The translations under genes were made by a program, and so were the position numbers. DNA of 25,271 bases, from the NCBI GenBank assembly GCA_002336975.1, contig DDFA01000029.1, positions 1 to 25,271 of the forward strand, read 5' to 3'. Below are positions 14,678-22,593 of the stretch, piece by piece; positions within the stretch are counted from its first letter, which is position 1, and every line of letters starts with the position of its first letter. This DNA comes from Phyllobacteriaceae bacterium UBA1940. GTDB lineage: Bacteria; Pseudomonadota; Alphaproteobacteria; Rhizobiales; Rhizobiaceae. The notes under the pieces were generated by a model. The model did no database searches and was not told where the DNA came from. It worked only from the letters and a program-made list of their open reading frames with translations.

Positions 14678-16876
14678 CTATAGCGACGACAGCGTTTCGG
14701 AATCCTTGGCGGGCGCAAGCGGCGGCGTTTCGGACAGCTTTCTGGACAGTTCGAGCAGGAACTTCGACGTGGCGGCGCCCAGAACGCGGGGACGCTCCGG
14801 CGCCGGCTCCGCCGTTGCCGCGGGATCCTTCTTGGCGGCGTCGGCCACCGGCTGCGGCGGCTTCTCGACGAACGGGTTGTCGATGCCGGGGATCGGCTTC
14901 AGCTCGACGTTTTGATGCGCATAGACCATCAGCCGCTGCCAGGTCATCGCCGGCAGCGACCCGCCGGTCATGTTCTTGGTCGGCGTTGAATCGTCGTTGC
15001 CCAGCCAGACCGCCGCCGTGTAATTGCCGGTGTAACCGATGTACCACGCGTCCTTGTAGGCCTGCGTGGTGCCGGTCTTGCCGGCGCTGCGGATGCCGGG
15101 CAAGGCGGCGCGGCGGGCGGTGCCGATCTCCGGGATCTGGACCATGATCGAGTTCATCGACCGGATCGCCTTTTCCGACAGCACCCGGTGCGGCGGCGGC
15201 GCATCGCGGCTCTGGTCGTAGACGATGTCGCCCGCCTGCGTGGTGATCTGGGTAATGCCGTGCCTTGTGCCGGCAAGGCCGCCATTGGCGAACACTTCAT
15301 AGGCGGTCGCCTGGTCCATCACGGTGAGCGAGGAGGTGCCCAGCACCATCGTCTTGTCGGAGAACACCGGCGATTCCACCCCCATCGCCTCGGCCATCGC
15401 CTTGATCGGCGGGATCGACAGTTTCTCCTTGGCGAGCCTGACCGGCACCGTGTTGATCGACTTGATCAGCGCCGTCGACAGCGTTATGCGGCCGGAATAG
15501 CCGCGCGTATAATTCTTCGGCGACCAGTTGCCCCACGAGATCGGCGCGTCGGAGATCGTGGTGTCGGGCGTCATGCCCTTTTCCATGGCCACGGCGTAGA
15601 CATAGGGCTTGAACGAGGAGCCGGTCTGGCGTTCGGCGCGGGTGGCGCGGTTGAACTGGCTCTCGCCATAGTCACGCCCGCCGACGATGGCGCGCACCGC
15701 GCCATTGTTCTCCATCAGCACGATCGAGCCCTGGGTGACACCGTAGGATTTGCCGTACTGGCGCAGGTTGAATTCGAGCGATTCCTCTGCCGCGCGCTGC
15801 AAATTGACGTCGAGCGTGGTCCGCGCGATCAGCGTGTGCACCGGCTGCTTGCCGGCGAGCCGCTTGACTTCGTCGAACGTCCAGTCGAGGAAATAGTCGG
15901 CCTGCTGGGTGGCGCCGCGGTCGATCGGGGTGGCGGGATTGCGCCTTGCGCCGATCACCTGGCCCTCGGTCATGAAGCCGGCCTCGACCATCGCGCTCAG
16001 CACCGTGTTGGCGCGGGCGCGCGCGGCGGGCAGGTTGACATGCGGCGCATATTTCGCCGGCGCCTTGAACAGGCCGGCCAGCATCGCCGCCTCGGCGAGC
16101 GACAGATCCTGGACACTCTTGCCGAAATAGAATTGCGCCGCCGCCGTGATGCCGAACGTGCCGCCGCCCATATAGGCGCGGTCGAGATAGAGCTGAAGAA
16201 TCTCCTTCTTGGACAGGTTCATTTCCAGCCATACCGACAGGAACGCCTCCTTGACCTTGCGCGAGATTGTGCGCTCGTTGGACAGGAACAGGTTCTTGGC
16301 CAGTTGCTGGGTCAGGGTCGAGCCGCCCTGGACCACCGAATTGGCGCGCACGTTTTCGCTCATCGCGCGCATCAGTCCCATGAAGTCGATGCCGTAGTGC
16401 TCGAAGAAGCGCCGGTCCTCGGTCGCCAGCACCGCCTTGATGACTTGGTCGGGCATCTCGTCGACCGGCACCGAGGTCAGCTGGAGAATGCCGCGCTGTC
16501 CGACTTCATTGCCGTAGCGGTCGAGGAAGGTGACGGCGTATTCGGCCTGGCTGCGCCAGTCCTTGGCGGTTTCCTTGAAGGCGGGCACCGCCAGCGCCAA
16601 CAGCAGGATGAGCCCGACGGTTCCAAGCGTGAATGCTTCGGACGAAAGCTCGACCAGCCCGCGCCGCCAGCCCGAGACGCGAAAGCGGCGGAAGAAGATG
16701 GTGATGTTCTCCCACCATTGGCGGAGTTTGAAGCCCGCGTCGTAGAGGGTCGAATCGATCCAGGCGTCGAGCGCCAGCAGCCTGGTCGCCTTCGGCCCAC
16801 GTCGCCTTGGCTTTGCTTCGAACTCGTCGTCCACTGTCCCGCCCGGTGGTGGTTGAGGTTCATCTTGCGCGCGCAA
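14678..16876 (-). CDS. Class A penicillin-binding protein (PBP1A family)
   Basis: A bifunctional peptidoglycan synthase of about 732 residues, anchored in the inner membrane by one segment (about 83-100, GTVGLILLLALAVPAF). The glycosyltransferase domain (GT51, about 125-310) has catalytic Glu153 in EDRRFFEH, GGSTLTQQLAKN (185-195) and the RKVKEAFLSVWLE block. The transpeptidase domain has all three penicillin-binding motifs: S420-x-x-K423, S473-I-N475 and K600-T-G602. It polymerises lipid II and cross-links the stem peptides. The start is uncertain: TTG 16876 gives the longest form without a ribosome site, and GTG 16834 gives 718 residues. The N-terminal ALDAWIDSTLYDAGFKLRQW is typical of rhizobial homologues, so both starts keep it. 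Confidence 0.94.
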   Translation of the reverse strand: MRAQDEPQPPPGGTVDDEFEAKPRRRGPKATRLLALDAWIDSTLYDAGFKLRQWWENITIFFRRFRVSGWRRGLVELSSEAFTLGTVGLILLLALAVPAFKETAKDWRSQAEYAVTFLDRYGNEVGQRGILQLTSVPVDEMPDQVIKAVLATEDRRFFEHYGIDFMGLMRAMSENVRANSVVQGGSTLTQQLAKNLFLSNERTISRKVKEAFLSVWLEMNLSKKEILQLYLDRAYMGGGTFGITAAAQFYFGKSVQDLSLAEAAMLAGLFKAPAKYAPHVNLPAARARANTVLSAMVEAGFMTEGQVIGARRNPATPIDRGATQQADYFLDWTFDEVKRLAGKQPVHTLIARTTLDVNLQRAAEESLEFNLRQYGKSYGVTQGSIVLMENNGAVRAIVGGRDYGESQFNRATRAERQTGSSFKPYVYAVAMEKGMTPDTTISDAPISWGNWSPKNYTRGYSGRITLSTALIKSINTVPVRLAKEKLSIPPIKAMAEAMGVESPVFSDKTMVLGTSSLTVMDQATAYEVFANGGLAGTRHGITQITTQAGDIVYDQSRDAPPPHRVLSEKAIRSMNSIMVQIPEIGTARRAALPGIRSAGKTGTTQAYKDAWYIGYTGNYTAAVWLGNDDSTPTKNMTGGSLPAMTWQRLMVYAHQNVELKPIPGIDNPFVEKPPQPVADAAKKDPAATAEPAPERPRVLGAATSKFLLELSRKLSETPPLAPAKDSETLSSL

Positions 16877-16953
16877 GCGCGGCGTTTTGAGGGCAGCAGG
16901 GTTTTGGGCGTTTTTTGGCCGCTCGGCAAGGGAATTGGCAAGTGACGGTTAAG

Positions 16954-16993
16954 GGCGCGGGCCGGATCCGGAATTCGAACCGGCCCCCGCGCC
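16954..16993 (-). terminator. Large hairpin ending the sulfolactate operon
   Basis: GGCGCGGGCCGG (16954-16965) pairs with CCGGCCCCCGCGCC (16980-16993) over 12 bp with a 2-nt bulge, 5 nt beyond the YeiH stop codon. On the transcript it is followed by CTTAACCG, without a proper U-run. It is probably a terminator or a 3'-end stabilising structure for the minus-strand operon. Confidence 0.6.
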
Positions 16994-16997
16994 GCGC

Positions 16998-17993
16998 TCA
17001 GAACGCGACGAGGCCGGTCGCGAGCAACAGCAGGAACAAGGTGATGGCCACCGGCGCGACGAGGTCGCGCGTGTTTCTCCCGATCATGTCGGCCAGGCTG
17101 GTCTTGATGCCCAGCGCGGCGATCGAGACGACCAGCAGTCCGCCCGACAGGTCGGACAGGCCGGCCGCCAGCCGGCTCGGCACGACGCCGACGCTGTTTG
17201 CAAACGCCAGCGCGCAGAACACCAGCAGAAACCATGGAACCGTGGCGCGCGAGCCGCCATCCGCGCCGCGCTGCAGCGTCCACAGAACGCCGACGACCAG
17301 CGGCAGCAGGGCGACCCGCATCAGCTTGACGATGGTGGCGGTTTCCCCGGCGGCGTCGGAGACGGAGTAGCCCGCGCCGACAACCTGGGCGACGTCATGG
17401 ATTGTCGCACCGATGAGGATGCCCGTCGCGACGTCGTCAAAGCCGAGCATCTTGAACAGCAGGGGATAGGCGATCATCGCCACGGTCGAGAGGCCGGTGA
17501 CCGCCGCGATGGTCATCAGCACGTCCCTGTCGCGGATGTGGCGTCTCGGCAAGACTGCCGAGATGGCGAGCGCGGCCGATGCGCCGCAGATCGCCACCGC
17601 GCCGCCCGTCAGCACGCCGAAACTCCAGTGCCGGCGCATCAGCCGCGCCAGCAGGACGCCGAAGCCGATGGTTGCGATGACGCAGGCGACGACGGTCGCG
17701 GCAAGCGTTGGGCCAAGCGACGCGATCTGGACGAAGGTGATGCGCGCGCCCGTCAGCCCGACGCCGCAACGCAGCAGGGCGCGGGCCGCAAAGTCGATGC
17801 CCGGCGCATTGCGCGGGTCGGCGGCAAGGAAGTGGAACGCCATGCCGAGCAGCAGCGCGATCAGCATGCCTGGTCCGCCAAGACGCGCGGTCAGGAAGCT
17901 GGCAGAGAGGGCGACCAGCAAGGCGAGCATGACACCGGGCGTCAGCGCCCGCGCCCGCTCGGCGGTCATTTTCAGCGACGTGGATGCGTGCAT
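16998..17993 (-). CDS. YeiH/UPF0324 family exporter, probable sulfite/sulfate exporter (SuyZ role)
   Basis: A 331-residue integral membrane protein with about ten hydrophobic segments and the family's Gly-rich stretches (LGGPGMLIALLLGMAFHF; GVGLTGARITF; GGAVAICGASAALAISAVLP; GATIHDVAQVVGAGYSVSD). YeiH proteins are annotated as putative sulfate exporters, and members linked to sulfonate degradation are proposed to remove the sulfite released by desulfonation or its oxidation product. Its place as last gene of the suyA-suyB-slcC-comC transcript, 58 nt after comC, supports that role here, but substrate and direction are inferred. ATG 17993 is chosen; ATG 17969 is also in frame and neither has a strong ribosome site. 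Confidence 0.85.
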   Translation of the reverse strand: MHASTSLKMTAERARALTPGVMLALLVALSASFLTARLGGPGMLIALLLGMAFHFLAADPRNAPGIDFAARALLRCGVGLTGARITFVQIASLGPTLAATVVACVIATIGFGVLLARLMRRHWSFGVLTGGAVAICGASAALAISAVLPRRHIRDRDVLMTIAAVTGLSTVAMIAYPLLFKMLGFDDVATGILIGATIHDVAQVVGAGYSVSDAAGETATIVKLMRVALLPLVVGVLWTLQRGADGGSRATVPWFLLVFCALAFANSVGVVPSRLAAGLSDLSGGLLVVSIAALGIKTSLADMIGRNTRDLVAPVAITLFLLLLATGLVAF

Positions 17994-18051
17994 GGTCCGG
18001 CGATCAGTTTGCGGGACGCCAAGGGCGAGGCCAGGCAGGTCCCCTCGTTAT

Positions 18052-19053
18052 TTATCGTCCCGCCGCCTCGATCTGCCTCAGGAGGTCGTTGTCGACCGCG
18101 ATGCCGGCGGCCGCGAGCTCTGTGCGCAATGCCTGGCGGCGGCGGCCCGGCAGGCGCGCCCCGTCGGTCGTCTCGATCAGACCGGCAAGCAGCGCGAAGC
18201 GCTCGGCGGCGCCAGCGCCAAACGCCTCGGGATCAATGACGATGAGGTTCTGGCCGGTGCCGGGGGGCGCTCCTTCGGCATCGAAATAGGACGTCGCCTC
18301 GAAAGCATAGTTGGCGCCGGTGAGGCCGGCGCTCAGCATCTCCACCATCAGTGCAAGCGCGGCGCCCTTGGCGTCGCCCATCGCGATCATGGTTCCGTCC
18401 AGCGCGGCGGCGGCGTCGGTGGTGGGGCGGCCGTCGGCGTCGAGCGCCCAGCCCCCGGGTATCGGCTGGCCCTTCTGGTTGGCGGCCATGATCTTGCCGC
18501 GCGCCACTTTCGACAAGGAAATGTCGATCACCACGGGATCGCCGCCGGCGACAGGGGCGGCGAATGCGATCGGATTGGTTCCAAACAGCGGGCGCGCCGA
18601 ACCCCACGGGGCCATAGCGGCGGGGGCGTTGGCCACCATCAGCGCCACAAGACCCTCGGCCGCGAGCGCCTCCACCACCAGGCCGGCGACGCCAGCGTGA
18701 TGCGATCGCCTGATGCCCGCCATGGCGATTCCCTGGCTTCGCGCTGCCTCTGGGAGCCGGGCGACGGCAAGCTCCAGCGCCGGAAAGGCGAAACCGTGCG
18801 CCGCGTCGACGGCGAGCGCGCCGGGACGGGTCCATTCGGCGGAGGCGACAGCCATGCCGTCGACCTTGCCTGACTGCGCCTGCGCGGCATAGGCGGCCAG
18901 GCGGCGCAGGCCGTGTCCCGACTGTCCGGCCAGTTCCGCGCCGACCAGCGCGCGAGCCACGGCTTCGGCATTGGGCCGCGATGTGCGGCAGCGTATCAAG
19001 GTGTCGACGATCAGCGCATGCGCCTCGTCTTGTGTCAGGCGGTGGTCGGTCAT
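18052..19053 (-). CDS. comC: (R)-sulfolactate dehydrogenase, Ldh/MDH2 family
   Basis: A 333-residue cytoplasmic NAD(P)-dependent dehydrogenase of the malate/L-lactate/ureidoglycolate/sulfolactate family. Family landmarks are GQSGHGLRRL (His47), IRRSHHAGVAG (His118/His119) and the block from APWGSARPLF to GTNPIAFAAP (about 148-167). In sulfolactate degraders ComC interconverts (R)-sulfolactate and 3-sulfopyruvate; together with SlcC it acts as a two-enzyme racemase. The ATG overlaps the slcC stop as ATGA (19050-19053). The ComC assignment rests on family plus neighbours; alone it could be another 2-hydroxyacid dehydrogenase. A longer open frame reaching 19782 is a shadow of slcC. Confidence 0.85.
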   Translation of the reverse strand: MTDHRLTQDEAHALIVDTLIRCRTSRPNAEAVARALVGAELAGQSGHGLRRLAAYAAQAQSGKVDGMAVASAEWTRPGALAVDAAHGFAFPALELAVARLPEAARSQGIAMAGIRRSHHAGVAGLVVEALAAEGLVALMVANAPAAMAPWGSARPLFGTNPIAFAAPVAGGDPVVIDISLSKVARGKIMAANQKGQPIPGGWALDADGRPTTDAAAALDGTMIAMGDAKGAALALMVEMLSAGLTGANYAFEATSYFDAEGAPPGTGQNLIVIDPEAFGAGAAERFALLAGLIETTDGARLPGRRRQALRTELAAAGIAVDNDLLRQIEAAGR

Positions 19054-19982
19054 GGACGGGCTTTCAGGTGGTCGAGCACGAGGTCCGCCGTCTTGTGGCT
19101 GACCCGGACGTTGGATTCGGACGTAACGCCGGCAATATGCGGCGTCAGGATCAGATTGGGGATGCCCGCGAACATCGCGCCGTGCCCGGCGTCGAGCGGC
19201 TCGCGCTCGAACACGTCGAGCGCGGCGCCGGCGAGGCGGCCGTCGCGCAGGGCGGCGCAAAGCGCGACCTCGTCGACAATGCCGCCGCGCGCCGCGTTGA
19301 TCAGCACCGCGTCGTGTTTCATGCCGGTCAGCGCATTGGCGCCGATGATGTGGCGGGTCGACGGCGTCAGCGGCGTGTGCAGGCTGATGACGTCCGCTTC
19401 CGCGAGAAGTCCGGCAAGCTCCATGCGTGTCGCCGTCGACCAGGCCGGATGATCTTCGGGCAGAAAGGGATCGTAGGCGACAACGCACATGCCCAGGGCG
19501 GCGGCGCGGCGCGCGACTTCCCGCGCAATCGCGCCGTAGCCGACCAGACTCAGCGTCCTGCCGGAAATCTCTCCGCCGATCAGCGCCTGGCGCGGCCATT
19601 TGCCGGCGACAACGTCGGCGGTCGATGCATAGGCGCGCCGCACCAGCGCCATCGCGGTCGCGATGACATATTCCGCCACCGCGAGGTCGTTCGCCCCGGT
19701 GGCGGGATAGACGGCGACGGACCGCGCCTTGCAGGCGTCGAGATCGATATTGTCGAGGCCTACGCCCAGCCGGCCGACGCATTCGAGGCGCGGCGCGGCG
19801 GCGAGCAGGGCGGCGCCGACCTGGGTGCGGTTGCGCACGACGACGGCGCGGGCCCCGGCGACCGCTGCGGCCAAGTCGCCGGGACGGTCGACGAGGGCTG
19901 GATCGTAGAGCGTCGAATGGCTCCGGTTGAGCCGTTCGACGGCGCCGTCGTCCATGAATTCGGTGATAACGATGTCGTGCAT
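19050..19982 (-). CDS. slcC: (S)-sulfolactate dehydrogenase, D-isomer-specific 2-hydroxyacid dehydrogenase family
   Basis: A 310-residue cytoplasmic NAD+-dependent dehydrogenase resembling phosphoglycerate dehydrogenase. The nucleotide-binding motif is at about 145-165 (LSLVGYGAIAREVARRAA); the catalytic residues are Arg232 (NAARGGIVDE), Glu261 (FEREPLD) and His282 (TPHIAG). SlcC oxidises (S)-sulfolactate to 3-sulfopyruvate, which ComC reduces to the (R) isomer used by SuyAB. I chose the ATG at 19982 because GGAG lies 9 nt upstream and the protein then starts at the family's usual point; a longer frame reaches 20033 through a hairpin. It follows suyB by 56 nt. Specific substrate is inferred from context. 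Confidence 0.86.
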   Translation of the reverse strand: MHDIVITEFMDDGAVERLNRSHSTLYDPALVDRPGDLAAAVAGARAVVVRNRTQVGAALLAAAPRLECVGRLGVGLDNIDLDACKARSVAVYPATGANDLAVAEYVIATAMALVRRAYASTADVVAGKWPRQALIGGEISGRTLSLVGYGAIAREVARRAAALGMCVVAYDPFLPEDHPAWSTATRMELAGLLAEADVISLHTPLTPSTRHIIGANALTGMKHDAVLINAARGGIVDEVALCAALRDGRLAGAALDVFEREPLDAGHGAMFAGIPNLILTPHIAGVTSESNVRVSHKTADLVLDHLKARP

Positions 19983-20004
19983 GCCAAAATTCTCCGCCCC
20001 CGAT

Positions 20005-20030
20005 CCGGCCGCGCCGTGAGACGCGGCCGG
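20005..20030 (-). promoter_or_regulatory. Intercistronic hairpin between suyB and slcC
   Basis: CCGGCCGCG, an 8-nt loop (CCGTGAGA) and CGCGGCCGG form a perfect 9-bp GC stem in the 56-nt gap after suyB. No U-run follows; the slcC ribosome site comes next. It may protect the suyAB part of the message from 3' exonucleases or partly terminate, lowering dehydrogenase expression relative to the lyase. Confidence 0.5.
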
Positions 20031-20038
20031 CAAGGGGA

Positions 20039-21220
20039 TCAGGCGCTGCGATAGAGCTTGGTCATCACGAATTCGCGATGGCCGAGGGCTTCCGCCGCGG
20101 TGTTACGGCCGTTCGCGGTGCGAACGACCATGTCGATTAGGGCGTCGCCCGCCTGGTCGATGGTCATCTCGCGGCGCAAGATGCCTGACACGTCGACGTC
20201 GACGTGTTCGCCCATGGTGCGCACCGTGCGCGGGTTCGCCGTGATCTTGACGACCGGCACGATCGGGTTGCCGATGACATTGCCCTGGCCGGTCGGGAAG
20301 GTGTGGATCACGTAGCCACCCGCAGCCATCAGCGTGACGCATTCGGCCGCGGCCGAAGACGAATCCATGAAGTAAAGGCCCTTGCCCGACTTCGGCGCCT
20401 CGGCGGGTTCGAGGATGTCGATGTAGCGCGAGGTGCGGCCGATTTTCTCGAGATTGCCGAGCGCCTTTTCCTCGATCGTCGTCAGGCCGCCCTCGATATT
20501 GCCTTTGGTCGGCTGGCTCTCGGACAGGTCGCCGTCCTTGTGCGCCTCGATGACGTCGTCCTGATAGGCCTTCCACATCGCGTACCAAAGCTCGCCCACC
20601 TCCGGGCTAACCGCGCGCTCCTTGCAGATGTGTTCGGCGCCGGTGATCTCCGAGGTCTCCCCAAAACACCCGTAAATGCCTTCCGGCAGCAGCTTGTCGT
20701 ACAAATTGCCGACGGTCGGGCAGGAGCCGAGGCCGGTGGTGGTGTCGCTCTCGCCGCATTTGGTCGAGATCCAAAGCTCGGAAATCGAGCACTCCTCGCG
20801 CTGCAACTCGCTGGCGTAGTGGACGAATTCCTTGGCCTTGCGGCTCGCGTCCATGATCGTCTTGAGGTCGCCGTTCTGCTCGATGGAGAAGCCGGCGACG
20901 GGTTTTCCGGTTTCGGCGATGCCGTCGACGATGCGCTTGGTCCAGCCCGGCTCGATGCCGATCACCACCACGGCGGCGACGTTGGGATTGGCGCCGGAGC
21001 CGATCATGGTGCGAAAATGCAGGTCAAGGTCGGCGCCGAACTGCAACCGCCCATAGGCATGCGGCAGCGCCAGCGTGCCCTTGATGTTGTTGGCCACCGC
21101 CTCGCACGCTGCATTGGAAATGTCGTCGACCGGCAGGATCACGACATGGTTTCGGACGCCGACACGGCCGTTGTCGCGCCTGTATCCCTTGAAGGTGAGG
21201 TTCGAATATCTGGATGCCAT
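20039..21220 (-). CDS. suyB: (R)-sulfolactate sulfo-lyase large subunit
   Basis: A 393-residue subunit of the UxaA/altronate dehydratase superfamily. With SuyA it splits (R)-3-sulfolactate into pyruvate and sulfite in the cytoplasm. Visible features are the start [20 protein letters not shown], the Cys-containing segments [20 protein letters not shown] (likely metal or Fe-S ligands as in related dehydratases) and [11 protein letters not shown], and [20 protein letters not shown], which I recognise from SuyB proteins. CCGGAG lies 9 nt before the ATG. The gene starts 17 nt after suyA. An altronate or galactarate dehydratase is the alternative, but the split SuyA-like small gene and the flanking dehydrogenases argue for SuyB. 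Confidence 0.9.
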   Translation of the reverse strand: MASRYSNLTFKGYRRDNGRVGVRNHVVILPVDDISNAACEAVANNIKGTLALPHAYGRLQFGADLDLHFRTMIGSGANPNVAAVVVIGIEPGWTKRIVDGIAETGKPVAGFSIEQNGDLKTIMDASRKAKEFVHYASELQREECSISELWISTKCGESDTTTGLGSCPTVGNLYDKLLPEGIYGCFGETSEITGAEHICKERAVSPEVGELWYAMWKAYQDDVIEAHKDGDLSESQPTKGNIEGGLTTIEEKALGNLEKIGRTSRYIDILEPAEAPKSGKGLYFMDSSSAAAECVTLMAAGGYVIHTFPTGQGNVIGNPIVPVVKITANPRTVRTMGEHVDVDVSGILRREMTIDQAGDALIDMVVRTANGRNTAAEALGHREFVMTKLYRSA

Positions 21221-21237
21221 CGTATCGATCTCCGGAT

Positions 21238-21525
21238 CTACCAGCGCTTGGTCTTGAGATTGTGGACGTGCACATGGCCGCCTTTGCCGACATCGGCGAC
21301 AAAGCGGCCGATATCCTCGCCATATTTGATGGCGGTTTCGCCCGAGGCGATGTCGCGAAGCGCGACCTTGTGGCCGATCGGCACGTCGGCCCTGGCCTCC
21401 AGCTCGAAGCTCGAATTGTCATGGGTGACAACACACAGCATCTGCGTGCCGGCCTTGAGCCCCTCGATCACCACCACGCCGACATTGTCGGCGTGGTCAT
21501 GCACGAGAAGGTGCGGGATTTTCAT
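21238..21525 (-). CDS. suyA: (R)-sulfolactate sulfo-lyase small subunit (SAF domain)
   Basis: A 95-residue protein consisting of one SAF-like domain: [54 protein letters not shown] and [15 protein letters not shown]. It matches the N-terminal domain of altronate dehydratases and the small subunit SuyA, which with SuyB forms the desulfonating lyase. GGAG lies 8 nt before ATG 21525; an ATG four codons upstream would overlap that site, so I reject it. It is the first gene of the minus-strand operon, divergent from the GntR gene, and the gap between them carries the palindromes described at 21556-21620. Confidence 0.9.
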   Translation of the reverse strand: MKIPHLLVHDHADNVGVVVIEGLKAGTQMLCVVTHDNSSFELEARADVPIGHKVALRDIASGETAIKYGEDIGRFVADVGKGGHVHVHNLKTKRW

Positions 21526-21555
21526 CGTCTGCTCCATTCTTCGTTGGCTGAAATG

Positions 21556-21620
21556 ATGTCTTATAAAAGACAAAAGACATAAGGCTTTGACATTGTCAAT
21601 TGCCCGTTGCATGACATGCA
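21556..21620. promoter_or_regulatory. Candidate operators and divergent promoters between suyA and suyR
   Basis: Three inverted repeats lie in the 116-bp gap. TGTCTTATAAAAGACA (21557-21572) has perfect 6-bp arms; the half-site AAGACA recurs at 21574-21579, so the outer arms ATGTCTT (21556-21562) and AAGACAT (21574-21580) also pair. TTGACATTGTCAA (21587-21599) is perfect and contains a TTGACA on both strands, so it may be a shared -35 region. TGCATGACATGCA (21608-21620) is also perfect. AT-rich palindromes with GT...AC ends are typical GntR-family operators, so the first is the best candidate site for the adjacent regulator. Confidence 0.6.
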
Positions 21621-21641
21621 GATGAAGTTGGAAACCGGATC

Positions 21642-22376
21642 ATGAACGACGCCATCCAGGCCAAGGCATTCGATTTCAAGCCGCTCTACCTGCAGGTGAA
21701 GGAAAGCCTGGTGCGGCGCATGATCGAAGGCTCTTGGCTGCCCGGACAGTTGATTCCGTCCGAAATCGACCTGGCGCGCGAACTGGGCGTCAGCCAAGGG
21801 ACCGTTCGCAAGGCGCTGGACACGATGACCGCCGACAATCTGCTGATCCGCAAGCAGGGGCGCGGCACCTATGTCGCCGCGCCGGAGGAAAGCCGGATGC
21901 TGTTCAATTTCTTCCGCATGGTTCCCGACAGCGGCGAGCGCGTGTTTCCCGCGTCGCACATCGTGCGCCGTGCCAGGGGAAAGGCGACGCCCGCCGAGGC
22001 CGACGCTCTGGCGGTTGAGGAGGGCGCGGAGGTGTGGCGCATCGAGCGGGTGCGCACGCTCGGCGACAGCCCGCTGCTGGTCGAGACCATTGTGCTCCCC
22101 GCCGGCCGTGTCGCCGGATTCGACAGGCTGACCGAGATTCCCAACAATGTTTACCGGCTCTATTCGGACCGCTGGGGAATCACCATCGCCTCTGCGCTCG
22201 AACGCCTCAAGGCGGTGAGCGCGAGCGCGCGCGACGCCGAACTTCTGGGCTGTGGGGAAGGGACGCCGCTGCTGGAGATTACGCGCGTGGCGTCTGACCT
22301 TGAGCAGAATGCGGTGGAGTTGCGCATCTCGCGCTGCCGTACCGATGCCGCACATTACCGCTCCCACCTGAAATAG
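21642..22376 (+). CDS. GntR family regulator with UTRA domain (SuyR role)
   Basis: A 244-residue transcription factor of the GntR/HutC group. The winged helix-turn-helix is at about 10-77 (PLYLQVKESLVRRMIEG; LIPSEIDLARELGVSQGTVR; LIRKQGRGTYV), and the C-terminal UTRA ligand-binding domain at about 95-238 (EVWRIERVRTLGDSPLLVET; LLEITRVASDLEQNAVELRI). Proteins of this type repress until an effector binds the UTRA domain. It is divergent from suyA, so it probably controls the sulfolactate operon and itself; sulfolactate or sulfopyruvate would be the logical effector (inference). GGAAA lies about 7 nt before the ATG. It could instead, or additionally, regulate the downstream plus-strand genes. 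Confidence 0.88.
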   Translation: MNDAIQAKAFDFKPLYLQVKESLVRRMIEGSWLPGQLIPSEIDLARELGVSQGTVRKALDTMTADNLLIRKQGRGTYVAAPEESRMLFNFFRMVPDSGERVFPASHIVRRARGKATPAEADALAVEEGAEVWRIERVRTLGDSPLLVETIVLPAGRVAGFDRLTEIPNNVYRLYSDRWGITIASALERLKAVSASARDAELLGCGEGTPLLEITRVASDLEQNAVELRISRCRTDAAHYRSHLK

Positions 22377-22593
22377 CGTGCGCCCGTGACCGGACAGCGA
22401 CAGACAATGGCTGGCAGGCGGACCGTTCACGCCAAAGACCGTCGCCGCGGCGTGGCAGCGCACCAATCCGCGAATGGACCTGCCTGTTTGTCGAAAACTG
22501 GTCCTTTGTTGGAGCCACTGTGCAACCTATCCTCGTTCGGCGAATGCAAACGCCGGCGATTTCGATCTTCCAATGCCTGCAATGGGAAACGTC

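Noticed and set aside
15188..16945. Open frame of 585 codons on the plus strand opposite the penicillin-binding protein gene
   Set aside because: Shadow of a well-supported class A PBP gene; the translation is low-complexity and shows no domain.
16963..16985. TTCGAAC-like segment reminiscent of a tRNA T-arm
   Set aside because: It is the loop of the large hairpin after the YeiH gene; there is no acceptor, D or anticodon stem around it.
18052..19782. Single 576-codon reading frame spanning comC and part of slcC, as a fusion protein
   Set aside because: Only the part from ATG 19053 matches the Ldh family; the upstream extension is an out-of-frame reading of slcC.
18981..20054. Plus-strand open frame of 357 codons opposite slcC
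   Set aside because: Antisense to slcC, whose nucleotide-binding and catalytic motifs are intact; the translation has no recognisable family.
20204..21556. Plus-strand open frame of 450 codons opposite suyB and suyA
   Set aside because: Antisense to two recognisable lyase subunits and covers the suyA start region; no domain.
21526..21641. Riboswitch upstream of suyA or suyR
   Set aside because: The region is only 116 bp, AT-rich and dominated by short DNA palindromes typical of operators, without a multi-stem RNA fold that I can recognise.
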